From assembly GCA_026119855.1 (NCBI GenBank), contig JAOWBW010000027.1, forward strand, positions 1,156,623 through 1,220,622: a stretch of 64,000 nt of DNA. The letters run 5' to 3'. The number at the start of each line of letters is the position of its first letter. Position 1 is the stretch's first letter. The notes under the pieces were generated by a model, which was not told the origin of the DNA, ran no database searches, and saw only the letters and a list, made by a program, of their open reading frames with translations. Below are positions 43,731 to 54,389 of this stretch, in pieces. A program made the translations under genes and the position numbers. The stretch comes from Campanula takesimana. Its lineage: Eukaryota; Streptophyta; Magnoliopsida; Asterales; Campanulaceae.

Positions 43731-44739
43731 TGTAGACATCCCATTTTGAACGTTCATTCATAATCACACTACTTCTGTGTCTCGCCTTTGATTTGGGTCG
43801 AAACTCGTTAAGCTTGACATGTTTCGTTAAGTTTCTGACTGACGATGTTAGTCAGGGGCCAAACTGAACATTAAAACTACTGCAGAGGGTAAACTGTGAT
43901 TCCAGCACACGGTGTCTCGTACGAGACACTGGATATCTTGTACGAGATATCCCCCTTGACAGTCGGGTTTTCAGCAGTTTCTTTGCTGATCTCAACCTCG
44001 TTTCTTGGCAAACACTCATACAATCCAGGATAAACCTCTTGGCCGATTCTAGAGTCCTAAAATAACCTCTTGGGAATTAAGTCTTTGATTCCCAACCATA
44101 AACAACTCCTTGACTTGATCCCTAAGTCATCAAAACCCTATATATAAAGGGTCCCTTCACTTGAAAAAGGGACGGGCAATTCTTTTTGACAGCCCCAATG
44201 CCGTTAAACCACAAAGAAAACCTCATAATCAGTCCTTTCTCCCTAACCACGAAATTTAGGAGATCATAACATAATTTGAGTCATGTTTTTTGGATCATCA
44301 AGGCCTTTAGTCAAGTCCATCCATTGGATTCTTGAAGAACGCTTAGGTAAAAACCTTTGTTTTCTATCTTCTCATCTCTTCTTTGCTTTGAGTAGTGTGA
44401 TTCCATTAAAGGATCATCCTAGAGCCTCTCTAATTCATAGAGATGGTCTCAAAGCACATGATCCGACATTCCAAATAAATAAGAAATTATTTATTTGGTT
44501 TCTTTTGTACTTAAACTGCATAATTTTGATGATGATATGATTTCGTAAGCTAGACCGATCCTAGATCGGGTGGATTGGGTGCTCCTTGACCTTCCCAATC
44601 CATAACTTAACCCCCGAACTCAAGAATCTCATGGTCCGTGTTTCGTTCAAAACATGGTGGAGACTCACAAAATCGAGCAAATCAAGTCCTTCAAATCGAA
44701 ACGAAAGCAATAAAAACACAAAGGACGCGCGCGCTCACA
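43731..44739 (+). repeat. Tat-2 3' LTR
   Basis: 1009 bp, TGTAGACATCC...GCGCTCACA, complete at its 3' end. The TCGTACGA pair is centred at 43920.5 and 43941.5. Confidence 0.9.
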
Positions 44740-45575
44740 GTATGTTACCATTTATTCATATCAATAAAGAGATGTTTTGATTATTATTGTTGTTCATGCT
44801 TACTTATAATAATCTCTGTCCCTAGTACTTGTGAAGCATGAGTATAAGTCTAAATGATCATGGGATGATCATGTTAGACTTATGGGTACTTGTTAGAGAA
44901 TAAGGAACTGGACATGACCCGTTCTATGAGATTTATGTCATGGTCAACGTCATAAATAGATCTCATATTAGTTGTGTCATTTGAATCCTTAGACATGAAG
45001 TTATTATAGTCTTCCACTTGATGAACGTTATGTTTGACATATTCAAACTCTACCTTTAACCAGGTAGTTATAAAGGGTATTATTGGCATAATCGGATTCA
45101 CGTAAGCAAGAATAATAAGCTGAATGGATTTGTCCCTCTTCGGAGATATATCAAGCTTGGGCCACTCGTAGAATGATGTTGATGAAATGTTTGTCCAAAC
45201 TCAAATGAATTGATTGGATCAATGTCATTTGGATTATCAATATATTCGGCATCGAGAAAGTATTGAACAAATACAAGTTGACTCAATGACCATGACTTAT
45301 GTTCAATGACATCGTGGACAAATGGATTGTGACATGTTCTATAAAGGAATACGAACTTGTATATAGTTACACTATTTAGGTAGGTATGACGGTTTGCTAG
45401 AACCTAATCATATCTTATGGGTTTATGTTTAAACCCATTGCCAACTTAGTGTAATCCTATAGGGTCATACACAATAGAACGAATCCAAAAGGACTTAATT
45501 GGAATTTGGGTCGAATGACCTTTGAGGGATTTTAGGAATTTAGAGGACGAAGTAAGAAATCTGGGAAAAATGGAG

Positions 45576-45635
45576 GGTCCGGGCGGACCTACTAAAGGAT
45601 CTGGTCGGACCTTTTGTAGGATCCGGGTGGACTAG
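45576..45635 (+). promoter_or_regulatory. Copia B palindrome triplet at 22 bp
   Basis: GGTCCGGGCGGACC centred at 45582.5, then weaker copies aligned at 45604.5 and 45626.5: two steps of 22 bp. The 3' LTR has the same at 52540.5, 52562.5 and 52584.5. The triplet ends about 80 bp before the TATA box. Confidence 0.7.
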
Positions 45636-45716
45636 TCGGTTTCGGCCTGGGACTTTCTTAATCCGATTTCTTGCGGGTTTGGTCACTTATTGCCTATTTG
45701 GAATAGGAGAAACAAG

Positions 45717-45723
45717 TATAAAA
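45717..45723 (+). promoter_or_regulatory. Copia B TATA box
   Basis: TATAAAA, conserved at about 52675-52681 in the 3' LTR. Confidence 0.65.
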
Positions 45724-46161
45724 CATCTTCTAGTTGCCCTAGTCAGTCCATAACATTGTGATAGCCTCCAAAGAGTTTGAGAGGGTTATTTCTTGTTCTA
45801 AGATCCCAAAAGTGAAAAACAAGAAGATCACATAAATTCTATATAGTTCTAATAATTGTGAAAGCGTGTTTCACAATTCGGTCTAGCAACCAAGATCAAG
45901 AAGTTCCTTGATATTCGTTCGTGGTGTGGATACCAATAGAGGGTGAAGCTTATCACCTCCATAGTTTATATTCTTGTTCGTGATCAAGTTTCAAGGTTCC
46001 ACCAAGAATCAAGGTTGTTATTCAAAGGCTTCAAGGGTTAGTATTCTAGTATTCATTATGCATGTATTTGATATAATCATATGAATGGATCTATGGGCTT
46101 TGGGTTTCTATAAAAATTTAAATGCTTAATTTCGCTGCGCATGTTACTTAGAAACCCAACA

Positions 46162-47532
46162 GTGGTATCAAAGCCCCGTTCATGTTGATTATTTCAATAC
46201 ATAATTATGTTGTGTGTATATAAATTATTTATGTGCCTAGCATGATTTGAATATTGGAATTGTGATGTTTTATGTGATCTATGCGTTTTATGTGGTTTAT
46301 TGTTTTATAAACTTTAATCGCACTATTCAATCGCAATAAAAATTATGGTGGATTTAAAATTGTTTGGGTTATCAATTTTATATTAGATCAAAGTTTTGAT
46401 AATTTAGAGATTCATGAATAAATGGTTTATTCAAGGTTTTGATGATATGGTGATTGGATCACCAAGAACACCAAATCCTAATTGAATCGGGGAAAAACAA
46501 TTTTGAGACAAATTTTGAATTTAAAAGTTTTGATTTTTCGGCAGAAGGTCCGACCGAACCTAGGTACTGAACCGACCGGACCTAGGGTTCTGGCACGGGC
46601 GGGGCTTAGGTCTTGGGGTAGATCTTGTGGTTTGAATCTCCTATTTTTTTTTTTTAGTTTTGTGAATTCTAAGATTGGATCAAGGTTTGGATGGCTAGCC
46701 TACGTTCTCGAGACTGTGTTTCCCAAACTTGATCGCAATCAAAGATTCAAAGATAAAACGAAGTTAGAATTATGAAGAGTTCATAATTTCTAAAATTGAG
46801 AAACAAAGTTCTTGATTCAAGTTTGGAGATCCATGTGGAATTGTGGATGCAATTGGCCTACGTTCATCGAGACCATCTATTGCTTAGTTTCGGTCACATG
46901 GACTACTTTCTTGGTTTCTTGAATTAGTGCGGAATTGTGGATGCCTATGGCTTAGTTCCGGCCGCACTTCTTATTGTCTTTATTTGAAGATGATAACCAA
47001 AGTTCAAAGAGTCTCATCCTCATAATTATAGAGAAACTAATGACACATAAATATCATGCTTAAATTAATGAAGATTAATTTAGTGACTAAACTTGATGCT
47101 TGACATGTTTATCTTATGTGATCACAAACGTGTTGTATGCTATATGGTATGAACCTTCCTTGAAATTTTAAGTTTGTATGCCATGTCATGATTAAAACAC
47201 TTGTAAGTTCATGGGTAATTTTATGTGGGCTCGCCCAAGCGAGGTGCATTAATTTTATTCATGTATGAGCAAGATGAGAGAATAAGAGTTTCCTATGCGT
47301 TTAAAATGGTTGACAAGAGTTGTCTGCCTAATTAATTTAGTTTTGAGCGGTCCGCCTAAGCGGACTTGAAATTAAATTAAAGTTGGATCTTAGCCCATTT
47401 AAATTATATTATACAAATATTGTATAAGAATGTTATATAATTTAGTGGGAGTATTTTTGGAAAATACATTATTTATCTCTTTAATGAAATTGGTACTTAT
47501 AAAATTTTGAAAATTTTGTATAATTGTAGATA
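46162..47532 (+). other. Copia B primer-binding site and leader
   Basis: The primer site is at 46164-46178, TGGTATCAAAGCCCC, with one G-to-A change from the Copia A site. The leader is homologous to that of Copia A. A palindrome pair (GGTCCGACCGAACC and GAACCGACCGGACC) is centred at 46553.5 and 46575.5, 22 bp apart. Confidence 0.8.
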
Positions 47533-50500
47533 ATGACAACTAACACTCAATTAATTTCGTTGCGATCAATCATTGAGAAGGATAAGCTTCAAGAGAATTG
47601 TAAAAACTTCATAGATTGGATCCGAAGCCTAATAGTTCTAAGGCAAGAAGATAAATTATACATTCTCGATGGGCATGTTCCTGAAGAACCCGAAGCCAAT
47701 GCCCCTAGGGCGGAAAGAGACAATCACAAGAAACATCGAAATGATTCTAGAGATGTGAGTTGTCTCATGCTCGCGACTATGTGCTCAAAACTCCAACAAA
47801 GTTTGGATCATTTCGAAGCCTATGAGATAGAAGAAAAGCAGTAGGACTGCGTCGACTTCAGGTATCTATATGATCGATATTCTCCTTTCTACCACTAGTT
47901 CATGGGTATTGGATATCGGATGTGGTTCTCGCATTTGTTTAAATGTGCAGGGACTAAAAGAATCTCATAAAAGATCTAAGAGTCATATATGATATGATTG
48001 ACAAGAGTTGTCTGCCTAATTAATTTAGTTTTGAGTGGTCCGCCTAAGCGGACTTGAAATTAAATTAAAGTTTGATCTTAGCCCATTTAAATTATATTAT
48101 ACAAATATTGTATAAGAATGTTATATAATTTAGTGGGAGTATTAAATACATTATTTATCTCTTTAATGAAATTGGTACTTATAAAATTTTGAAAATTTTG
48201 TATAATTGTAGATAATGACAACTAACACTCAATCAATTTCGTTGCGATCAATCATTGAGAATGATAAGCTTCAAGAGAATTGTAAAAACTTCATGGATTG
48301 GATCCGAAGCCTAATAGTTCTAAGGCAAGAAGATAAATTATACATTCTTGATGGGCATGTTCCTGAAGAACCCGAAGCCAATCCCCTAGGGCGGAAAGAG
48401 ACAATCACAAGAAACATCGAAATGATTCTAGAGATGTGAGTTGTCTCATGCTCGCGACTATGTGCTCAAAACTCCAACAAAGTTTGGAACATTTCGAAGC
48501 CTATGAGATAGAAGAAAAGCAGTAGGACTGCGTCGACTTCAGGTATCTATATGATCGATATTCTCCTTTCTACCACTAGTTCCTGGGTATTGGATATCGG
48601 ATGTGGTTCTCACATTTGTTTAAATCTGCAGGGACTAAAGAATAGGAGGCTACTTAAAAATGGTGAAATGGACTTATGTGTGGGGAATGGAGCAAGAGTT
48701 GCTGCATTAGCCGTAGGAACTTATGAAGTTACTTTACCTTCCGGTTTAATACTTGTTTTGAATAATTGTTATTATGTACCGGATTTAAGTAGGAATATTA
48801 TTTCATTTTCTTGTTTGGATAATGAAGGTTTTAAATTTTTTATTGAGAATAAGAGATTTTTTAATTATTTAAATGATGTGCTTTATGGTATTACAAATTC
48901 ATTTAATGGCCTTTATGTCCTTGATATCGAGAATGAAAATAATGTCTATCATATAAATAAGAAATTTAAATCTAATGATGTAAATCATACTTATTTGTGG
49001 CATTGCCGTCTTGGTCATATTAATGAGAAGCGTATCTCAAAACTCCATGGGGACGGACTTTTGGGTTCATGTGACCTTGAGTCATATGACACTTGCGAGT
49101 CGTGTCTTCTTGGAAAAATGACCAAGACACCTTTTACCAAGATTGGTGAAAGGGCAAGAGACTTATTGGGCTTGATACATTCTGATGAATATGGACCACT
49201 AAGTAGCAATGCTAGGGGAGGATTTCAATACTTCATAACCTTCACCGATGATTTTTGTAGATTTGGGTATGTTTACCTAATGAAACATAAAAGTGAAGCG
49301 TTTAAGATATTTAGAATATTTCAAAATGAAGTAGAAAAACAACTTGGCAAAAGCATTAAGTCACTTCGATCGGATCGAGGTGGGTAATACTTAAGCCAAG
49401 AATTTGATGATCATCTAAAGAATTGTGGAATAGTTTCACAATTGACTCCACCTGGAACACCACAATGTAATGGTGTGTCCGAGAGGAGGAATCGAACTTT
49501 TTTGGACATGGTTCGATCAATGATGAATCAAGTTGATCTTCCGATATCCCTTTGGGGTTATGCACTAGAAACCGCTGCTTTCACACTAAATCGTGTTCCA
49601 AGTAAATCGGTTCAAAAGACTCCATATGAGATATGGTGCGGAAAGAAACCTAGTCTTTCTTTCATGAAGATTTGGGGTTGTGAAGTTTTTGTCAAAATAC
49701 TATCTCCGACAAACTTGCACACAAATTTGATAAATGTATTTTTGTGGGATATCCTAAGTAAACTAGAGGATATTACTTTTACAAACAAGAGGACAGCAAA
49801 GTGTTTGTTGCCCAAACTGGTCTCTTTCTATAGAAAGAGTTTCTCTCCAAAGAAACCAGTGGGAGTAAAGTAAATCTCGAAGAGGTTCGTGTACCCAAAA
49901 AATGACATTGAACCGATAGTGGAACAAGAACAAGTCCCACAAGGAGTTGTGGAACTCGTTCAAGATACACAAGTAACTCACAGATCTGGTAGAATACGAT
50001 CCGAACCCGAGAGATATGGATTCCTCGTAACGGATAGTAATGAAGTGGAGATTATTGAGAATGATGATCCGACTTCCTACCAAGAGGCGATGTCATCTCC
50101 TGATTCGGACAAGTGGCTTGGAGCCATGGAATCCGAATTACAATCCATGCATAATAATCAAGTTTGAAACTTGATTGATGCACCAGAAGGTGTAAAAACC
50201 ATAGGATGTAAGTGGGTCTTCAAGAAGAAGACTGACATGGATGGGAAGGTGCATACTTACAAATCTAGGCTTGTAGCGAAAGGTTATAGGCAGATTCATG
50301 GTATTAACTATGATGAAACCTTTTCACCCGTAACAATGATCAAGTATATAAGAATTTTGATTGTCATAGCCTCATATTATGACTACGAGATATGGGAAAT
50401 GGATGTCAAAACCGTTTTCCTTAATGGAAACTTATAAGAGGATGTCTATATGTCACAACCTGAGGGTTTTGCGCAAAATTCTAAAGTATGCAAATTACAA

Positions 50501-51650
50501 AAATCCATCTATGGATTGAAGTAAGCTTCTAGGAGTTGGAATCTCCATTTTGATGAATTAGTCAAAGAGTTTGGCTTCATCAAGAATGAAGATGAACATT
50601 GTGTATACAAGAAGATTAGTGGGAGCATAGTGCTATTTCTTATTTTATATGTGGATGATATATTGCTCATTGGAAACGACATTCCTACACTACAATCTGT
50701 AAAGACTTGGTTAGGAAAGTGCTTCGCAATGAAAGATATATGTGAAGCTGCATATATCCTTGGCATTAAGATCTATAGAGATAGATCAAAGAAGCTAATT
50801 GGTTTGAGCCAAAGTACATACATTGACAAGATTCTTAGAAGATTCCGCATGGAAAATTTTAAGAGAGGAAACTTGCCAGTGTTACATGGAGTTTCTCTAA
50901 GCAGGAATCAATTTCCTAAGACAAATGATGAGCGTGAGAAAATGAGTGAGATTCTATATGCTTCGGCAATTGGATCCATCATGTATGACATGATATGTAC
51001 TAGGCCGGATGTATCTTATGCTTTGAGCATGACGAGTAGATATCAATCCGACCCCAGTGAGAGTCACTGGATGGCTGTTAAAGCGATTCTTAAGTAATTG
51101 AGAAGGACTAAAGATTCATTTTTAATCTGTGGAGTTATGGAAGATGATCTCGTTGTAAATGGTTACACGGATGCAAGTTTCCAAACCGACTAAGATGATA
51201 GTAGATCGCAATCGGGTTTTGTGTTTATGTTGAATGGTGTAGCTGTAAGCTGGAAGAGTTCTAAGCAAAGTATAGTCGTTGATTCTACAACTGAAGCTGA
51301 GTATATTGCTGCATCGGATGCTGCAAAGGAAGCTGTTTGGATTAAGTAGTTCATTGGTGAACTTGAGGTGGTTCCAAGTATTGCTAATCCAATAGACCTT
51401 TATTGTGACTATAATGGTGCTATTGCTCAAGCAAAGGAACCAAGGGCACATTAGAAATCCAAACACATACTTAGGCTTTTTTATATCATTCGAGAAATTG
51501 TTGATAGGGGAAACGTAAATATATGTAGAGTACCAAATGATGATAACGTAGCGGACCCGCTAACAAAGGGACATCCACAATCTAAACATGATGGTCATGT
51601 TAGGTCCATGGGTATTAGATACATAGGAGATTGGGCCTAGGGCAAGTGGG
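47533..51650 (+). pseudogene. Copia B gag-pol, degenerate with internal duplication
   Basis: Homologue of the Copia A polyprotein. Two gag N-termini occur (47533 and 48215) because about 0.69 kb is tandemly duplicated. Both lack the same gag part, including the zinc knuckle, joining directly to the protease region. Protease has a changed active site (DIG in place of DTG at about 48596). Integrase, RT (YVDDILLIG near 50650) and RNase H follow with stops at about 49386, 50165, 50435, 50522, 51095, 51190, 51347 and 51452, and a frameshift near 49700. Many stops fit C-to-T changes (CAA or CAG to TAA or TAG, TGG to TGA), as methylated elements accumulate. It cannot encode a working enzyme. Confidence 0.9.
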
Positions 51651-51654
51651 AGAT

Positions 51655-53119
51655 TGTTAGTGTTGGTGCCTTAGGCACGTTTATATAAATGTTATGTATG
51701 TTGTCATTTTATTCATATCAATAACGAGACGTTTTAATTATTATTGTTGTTCATGCTTACTTATAATAATCTTCGTCCCTAGTACTTTTGAAGCACTAGT
51801 ATAAGTCTAAATAATCATGGGATGATCATGTTATACTTATGGGTACTTGTTGGAGAACAAGGTACTGGACATGACCCGCTCTATGAGATTTATGTCATGG
51901 TCAATGTCATATATAGATCTCATAGTAGTTTTGTCATTTGAATCCTTTGACATGAAGTTATTATAGTCTTCCACTTGATGAACGTTATGTTTGACATATT
52001 CAAACGCTACCTTAAACCAGGTAGTTATAAAGGGTATGATTGGCATAATCGGATTCGCGTAGGCAAGAATAATAAGCTAAATGGATTTATTCCTCTTCAG
52101 AGAGATGTCAAGCTTGGGCCCCTCGTAGAATGATGTTGATGAAATGTTTGGCCAAACTCAAATGAATTGATTGGATCATTGTCATTTGGATTATCAACAT
52201 GTTCAGTATCGAGAAAGTATTGAACAAATACAAGTTGACTCAATGACCATGACTTGTGTTCAATGACATCGTGGATAAATGGATTGTGACATGTTCTATA
52301 AAGGAATACGAACTTCTATATAGTTACACTATTTGGGTAGGTATGACGGTTTGCTAGAACCTAATCATATCTTATGGGTTTATGTTTAAACCCATTGCCA
52401 ACTTAGTGTAATCCTATGGGGTCAAACACAATAGAACGAATCCAAAAGGACTTAATTGGAATTTGGGTCGAATGACCTTTTATGGATTTTAGGAATTTAG
52501 AGGACGAAACAAGAAATCTGGGAAAAAGGGGAGGGTTCGGGCGGACCTACTAAAGGACCCGGTCGGACCTCCCATATGACCCGGGCGGACCAGTCGGTTT
52601 TGGCCTGGGACTTTCTTAATCCGATTTCTTGCGGGTTTGGTCACTTGTTACCTATTTGGAATATGAGAAACAAGTATAAAACATCCTCTAGTTGCCCTAA
52701 TCAGTCCATAACATTGTGAGAGCCTCCAAAGAGTTTGAGAGGGTTATTTCTTGTTCTAAGATCCCAAAAGTGAAGAACAAGAAGATCACATAAATTTCAT
52801 ATAGTTCTAATAATTGTGAAAGCGTGTTTCACAATTAGGTCTAGCAACCAAGATCAAGAAGTTCCTTGATATTCGTTCGTGGTGTGGATACCAATAGAGG
52901 GTGAAGCTTATCACCTCCATAGTTTGTGTTCTTGTTCGTGATCAAGTTTCAAGGTTCCACCAAGAATCAAGGTTGTTATTCAAAGGCTTCAAGGGTTAGT
53001 ATTCTAGTATTCATTATGCATGTATTTGATATAATAATATGAATGGATATATGGGCTTTGGGTTTCTATAAAAATTTAAATGCTTAATTCCGCTACGCAT
53101 GTTACTTGGAAACCCAATA
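51655..53119 (+). repeat. Copia B 3' LTR
   Basis: 1465 bp starting TGTTAGTG. Its last bases are CCCAATA where CCCAACA is expected, a C-to-T change next to the end. The TAAAC TSD follows directly, which fixes the boundary. Confidence 0.9.
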
Positions 53120-53124
53120 TAAAC

Positions 53125-53249
53125 CACCAGTGATACTAATGCGTAGGACCCGAGGAAGACCAAAGGGAGATAAGAACAACGTGAGAGTGCCACGTGGAAG
53201 ACCCAGGGGAAGGTCTAGGAAGAATGAAAAGAGGAATGGTTACTTTTAA
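53125..53249 (+). pseudogene. Chromovirus leader ORF, 3' piece with two AT-hook-like motifs
   Basis: Continues the ORF broken at 24983 and ends at TAA 53247-53249. This piece is very basic and contains RGRPKGD and RGRPRGRS, both with the Gly-Arg-Pro core of AT-hooks, which bind the minor groove of AT-rich DNA. Together with the upstream coiled coil this suggests a DNA- or chromatin-binding protein. Some retroelement nucleocapsids are also basic, so RNA binding is an alternative. Confidence 0.6.
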
Positions 53250-53728
53250 CTTTCTAGCTAGTAGGAATAACTAGCAGTATTAGCTCTAAAAGCAAGAACT
53301 CGAATTGAGTAATTTTTTTATTTATTCAGAGTTTTATGAAAGGAAACCTTATCCATTAATTGAATTATGTGATTTTTTTAATTATGTGATTTTGAATTAT
53401 GTTCCGTAGTGTTAAATGTGCGAGTTAACCTGGAACAAGTATGGTCTATTGAAACGACCAATGGAAGTGATAACGGTCTATTGAAATGACCGATGAAAAT
53501 AGTAATGGTCTAATGAAACAACCAATAAGTCCAGTAAAGTTGACTAATGGAGATAATGTCGGTCTATTGAAACAACCAGTGGTGTAGTGCATGACCTATA
53601 ATTTGAATGTTAGTCTGTGGAGACGATCTATATGTGTAGTATGAAAAATGACGAGTATTGATAGTATGAGAGTGCGTGAAAACGTCTCGTATTTATGATA
53701 CTAATGAAAGTATTATTATCCTCAGATA
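53250..53728 (+). other. Chromovirus region between leader ORF and gag, hairpin-rich
   Basis: Non-coding. Four related stem-loops lie at 53443-53577, with stems GGTC/GACC or weaker versions and loops containing TTGAAA or ATGAAA. The bases before 53738 (TTATTATCCTCAG) resemble a 3' splice site, so gag might be reached by splicing; unproven. Confidence 0.55.
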
Positions 53729-54389
53729 TCGAGGAGTGGAACAAGGAGTAACACAAACGCCAACAATGGAGGCAATAGAAATGGGCAGGCAGACCCAAAC
53801 ATGGCGAATCTGCTACAGACGCTGACTCAGACAATGGCCGGGATAGGTCAAGTGGTTCAAGGATTGGATCAGCAGCCACCACCACAACTAGTACCTTTAA
53901 GGGACCCTCTCGAGTTGTTTCAAAAGTGGAACCCAGACTCATTTTCTGGAAATCAGCAGGAGAAACCGGAGGACTAGATAAAGAATATGGAGAAAATCAG
54001 TTAGACGTTGACTTGTACACCTGAGCAGAAGGTGGTATTCTCTACGTTTGTGTTGAAAGGAAAAGCTCACACTTGGTGGGAAGCCGAGAAAAGGGCAGCT
54101 ACAGAACGTGGAACATGTAACTACACTTGGGATATGTTCAAGACAACTTTCAATAAGAAGTATTATCCGGTAAGTGTTCGTAATGCCAGAGTGGCCGAGT
54201 TTATGATGCTAACTCAAGGAAGTATGACGGTGGACGACTATTGTGCTAGTTTCACTGAATTGCTAGAATTTGCCCCGACGTTCTTTGACAATGAAGAACA
54301 GAAGGCCAGAAAGTTTGAAGTCGGGCTGAGTGATCAGATCAGGTATAGAATCACTCTGCTACTATTGCCAACCTATAGTGAAGTGGTGG
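53729..54389 (+). pseudogene. Chromovirus gag, 5' piece
   Basis: Capsid region of Ty3 gag: LFQKWNPDSFSGN, then FVLKGKAHTWWEAEK, WDMFKTTFNKKYYP, MTVDDYCASFTELLEFAP and KFEVGLSDQIR, all hallmarks of the retrotransposon gag family. In-frame stops near 53976 and 54002 break it. The exact start is not clear. It is interrupted at 54389 by a solo LTR and goes on in frame at 56953. Confidence 0.85.

Larger units (their letters stand above)
25030..44739 (+). mobile_element. Tat-type Ty3 element with antisense genes (Tat-2)
   Basis: LTRs 25030-26033 and 43731-44739, starting TGTAGACATCC; exact GTATG TSD (25025-25029 and 44740-44744). Only the integrase region of pol remains; gag, protease, RT, RNase H, the primer site and the last few bases of the 5' LTR are deleted. 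The region between pol and the 3' LTR carries two antisense genes and several tandem repeats, as some Tat-lineage elements do. A SIRE element inserted into the second antisense gene. Confidence 0.9.
44740..46161 (+). repeat. Copia B 5' LTR, second piece
   Basis: Starts with the right GTATG TSD of Tat-2 and continues the LTR to AACCCAACA. It holds the palindrome triplet at 45576-45635 and TATAAAA at 45717-45723. Confidence 0.92.
24984..53119 (+). mobile_element. Copia element B, degenerate
   Basis: A Ty1/copia element related to Copia A, with an exact TAAAC TSD (24979-24983 and 53120-53124). The 5' LTR is split by Tat-2 into 24984-25029 and 44740-46161, and the 3' LTR is 51655-53119. Without the insert and one TSD copy the 5' LTR is 1463 bp, against 1465 bp for the 3' LTR, which supports the boundaries. 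Its gag-pol has many stops, a large gag deletion and a tandem duplication. Confidence 0.93.
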
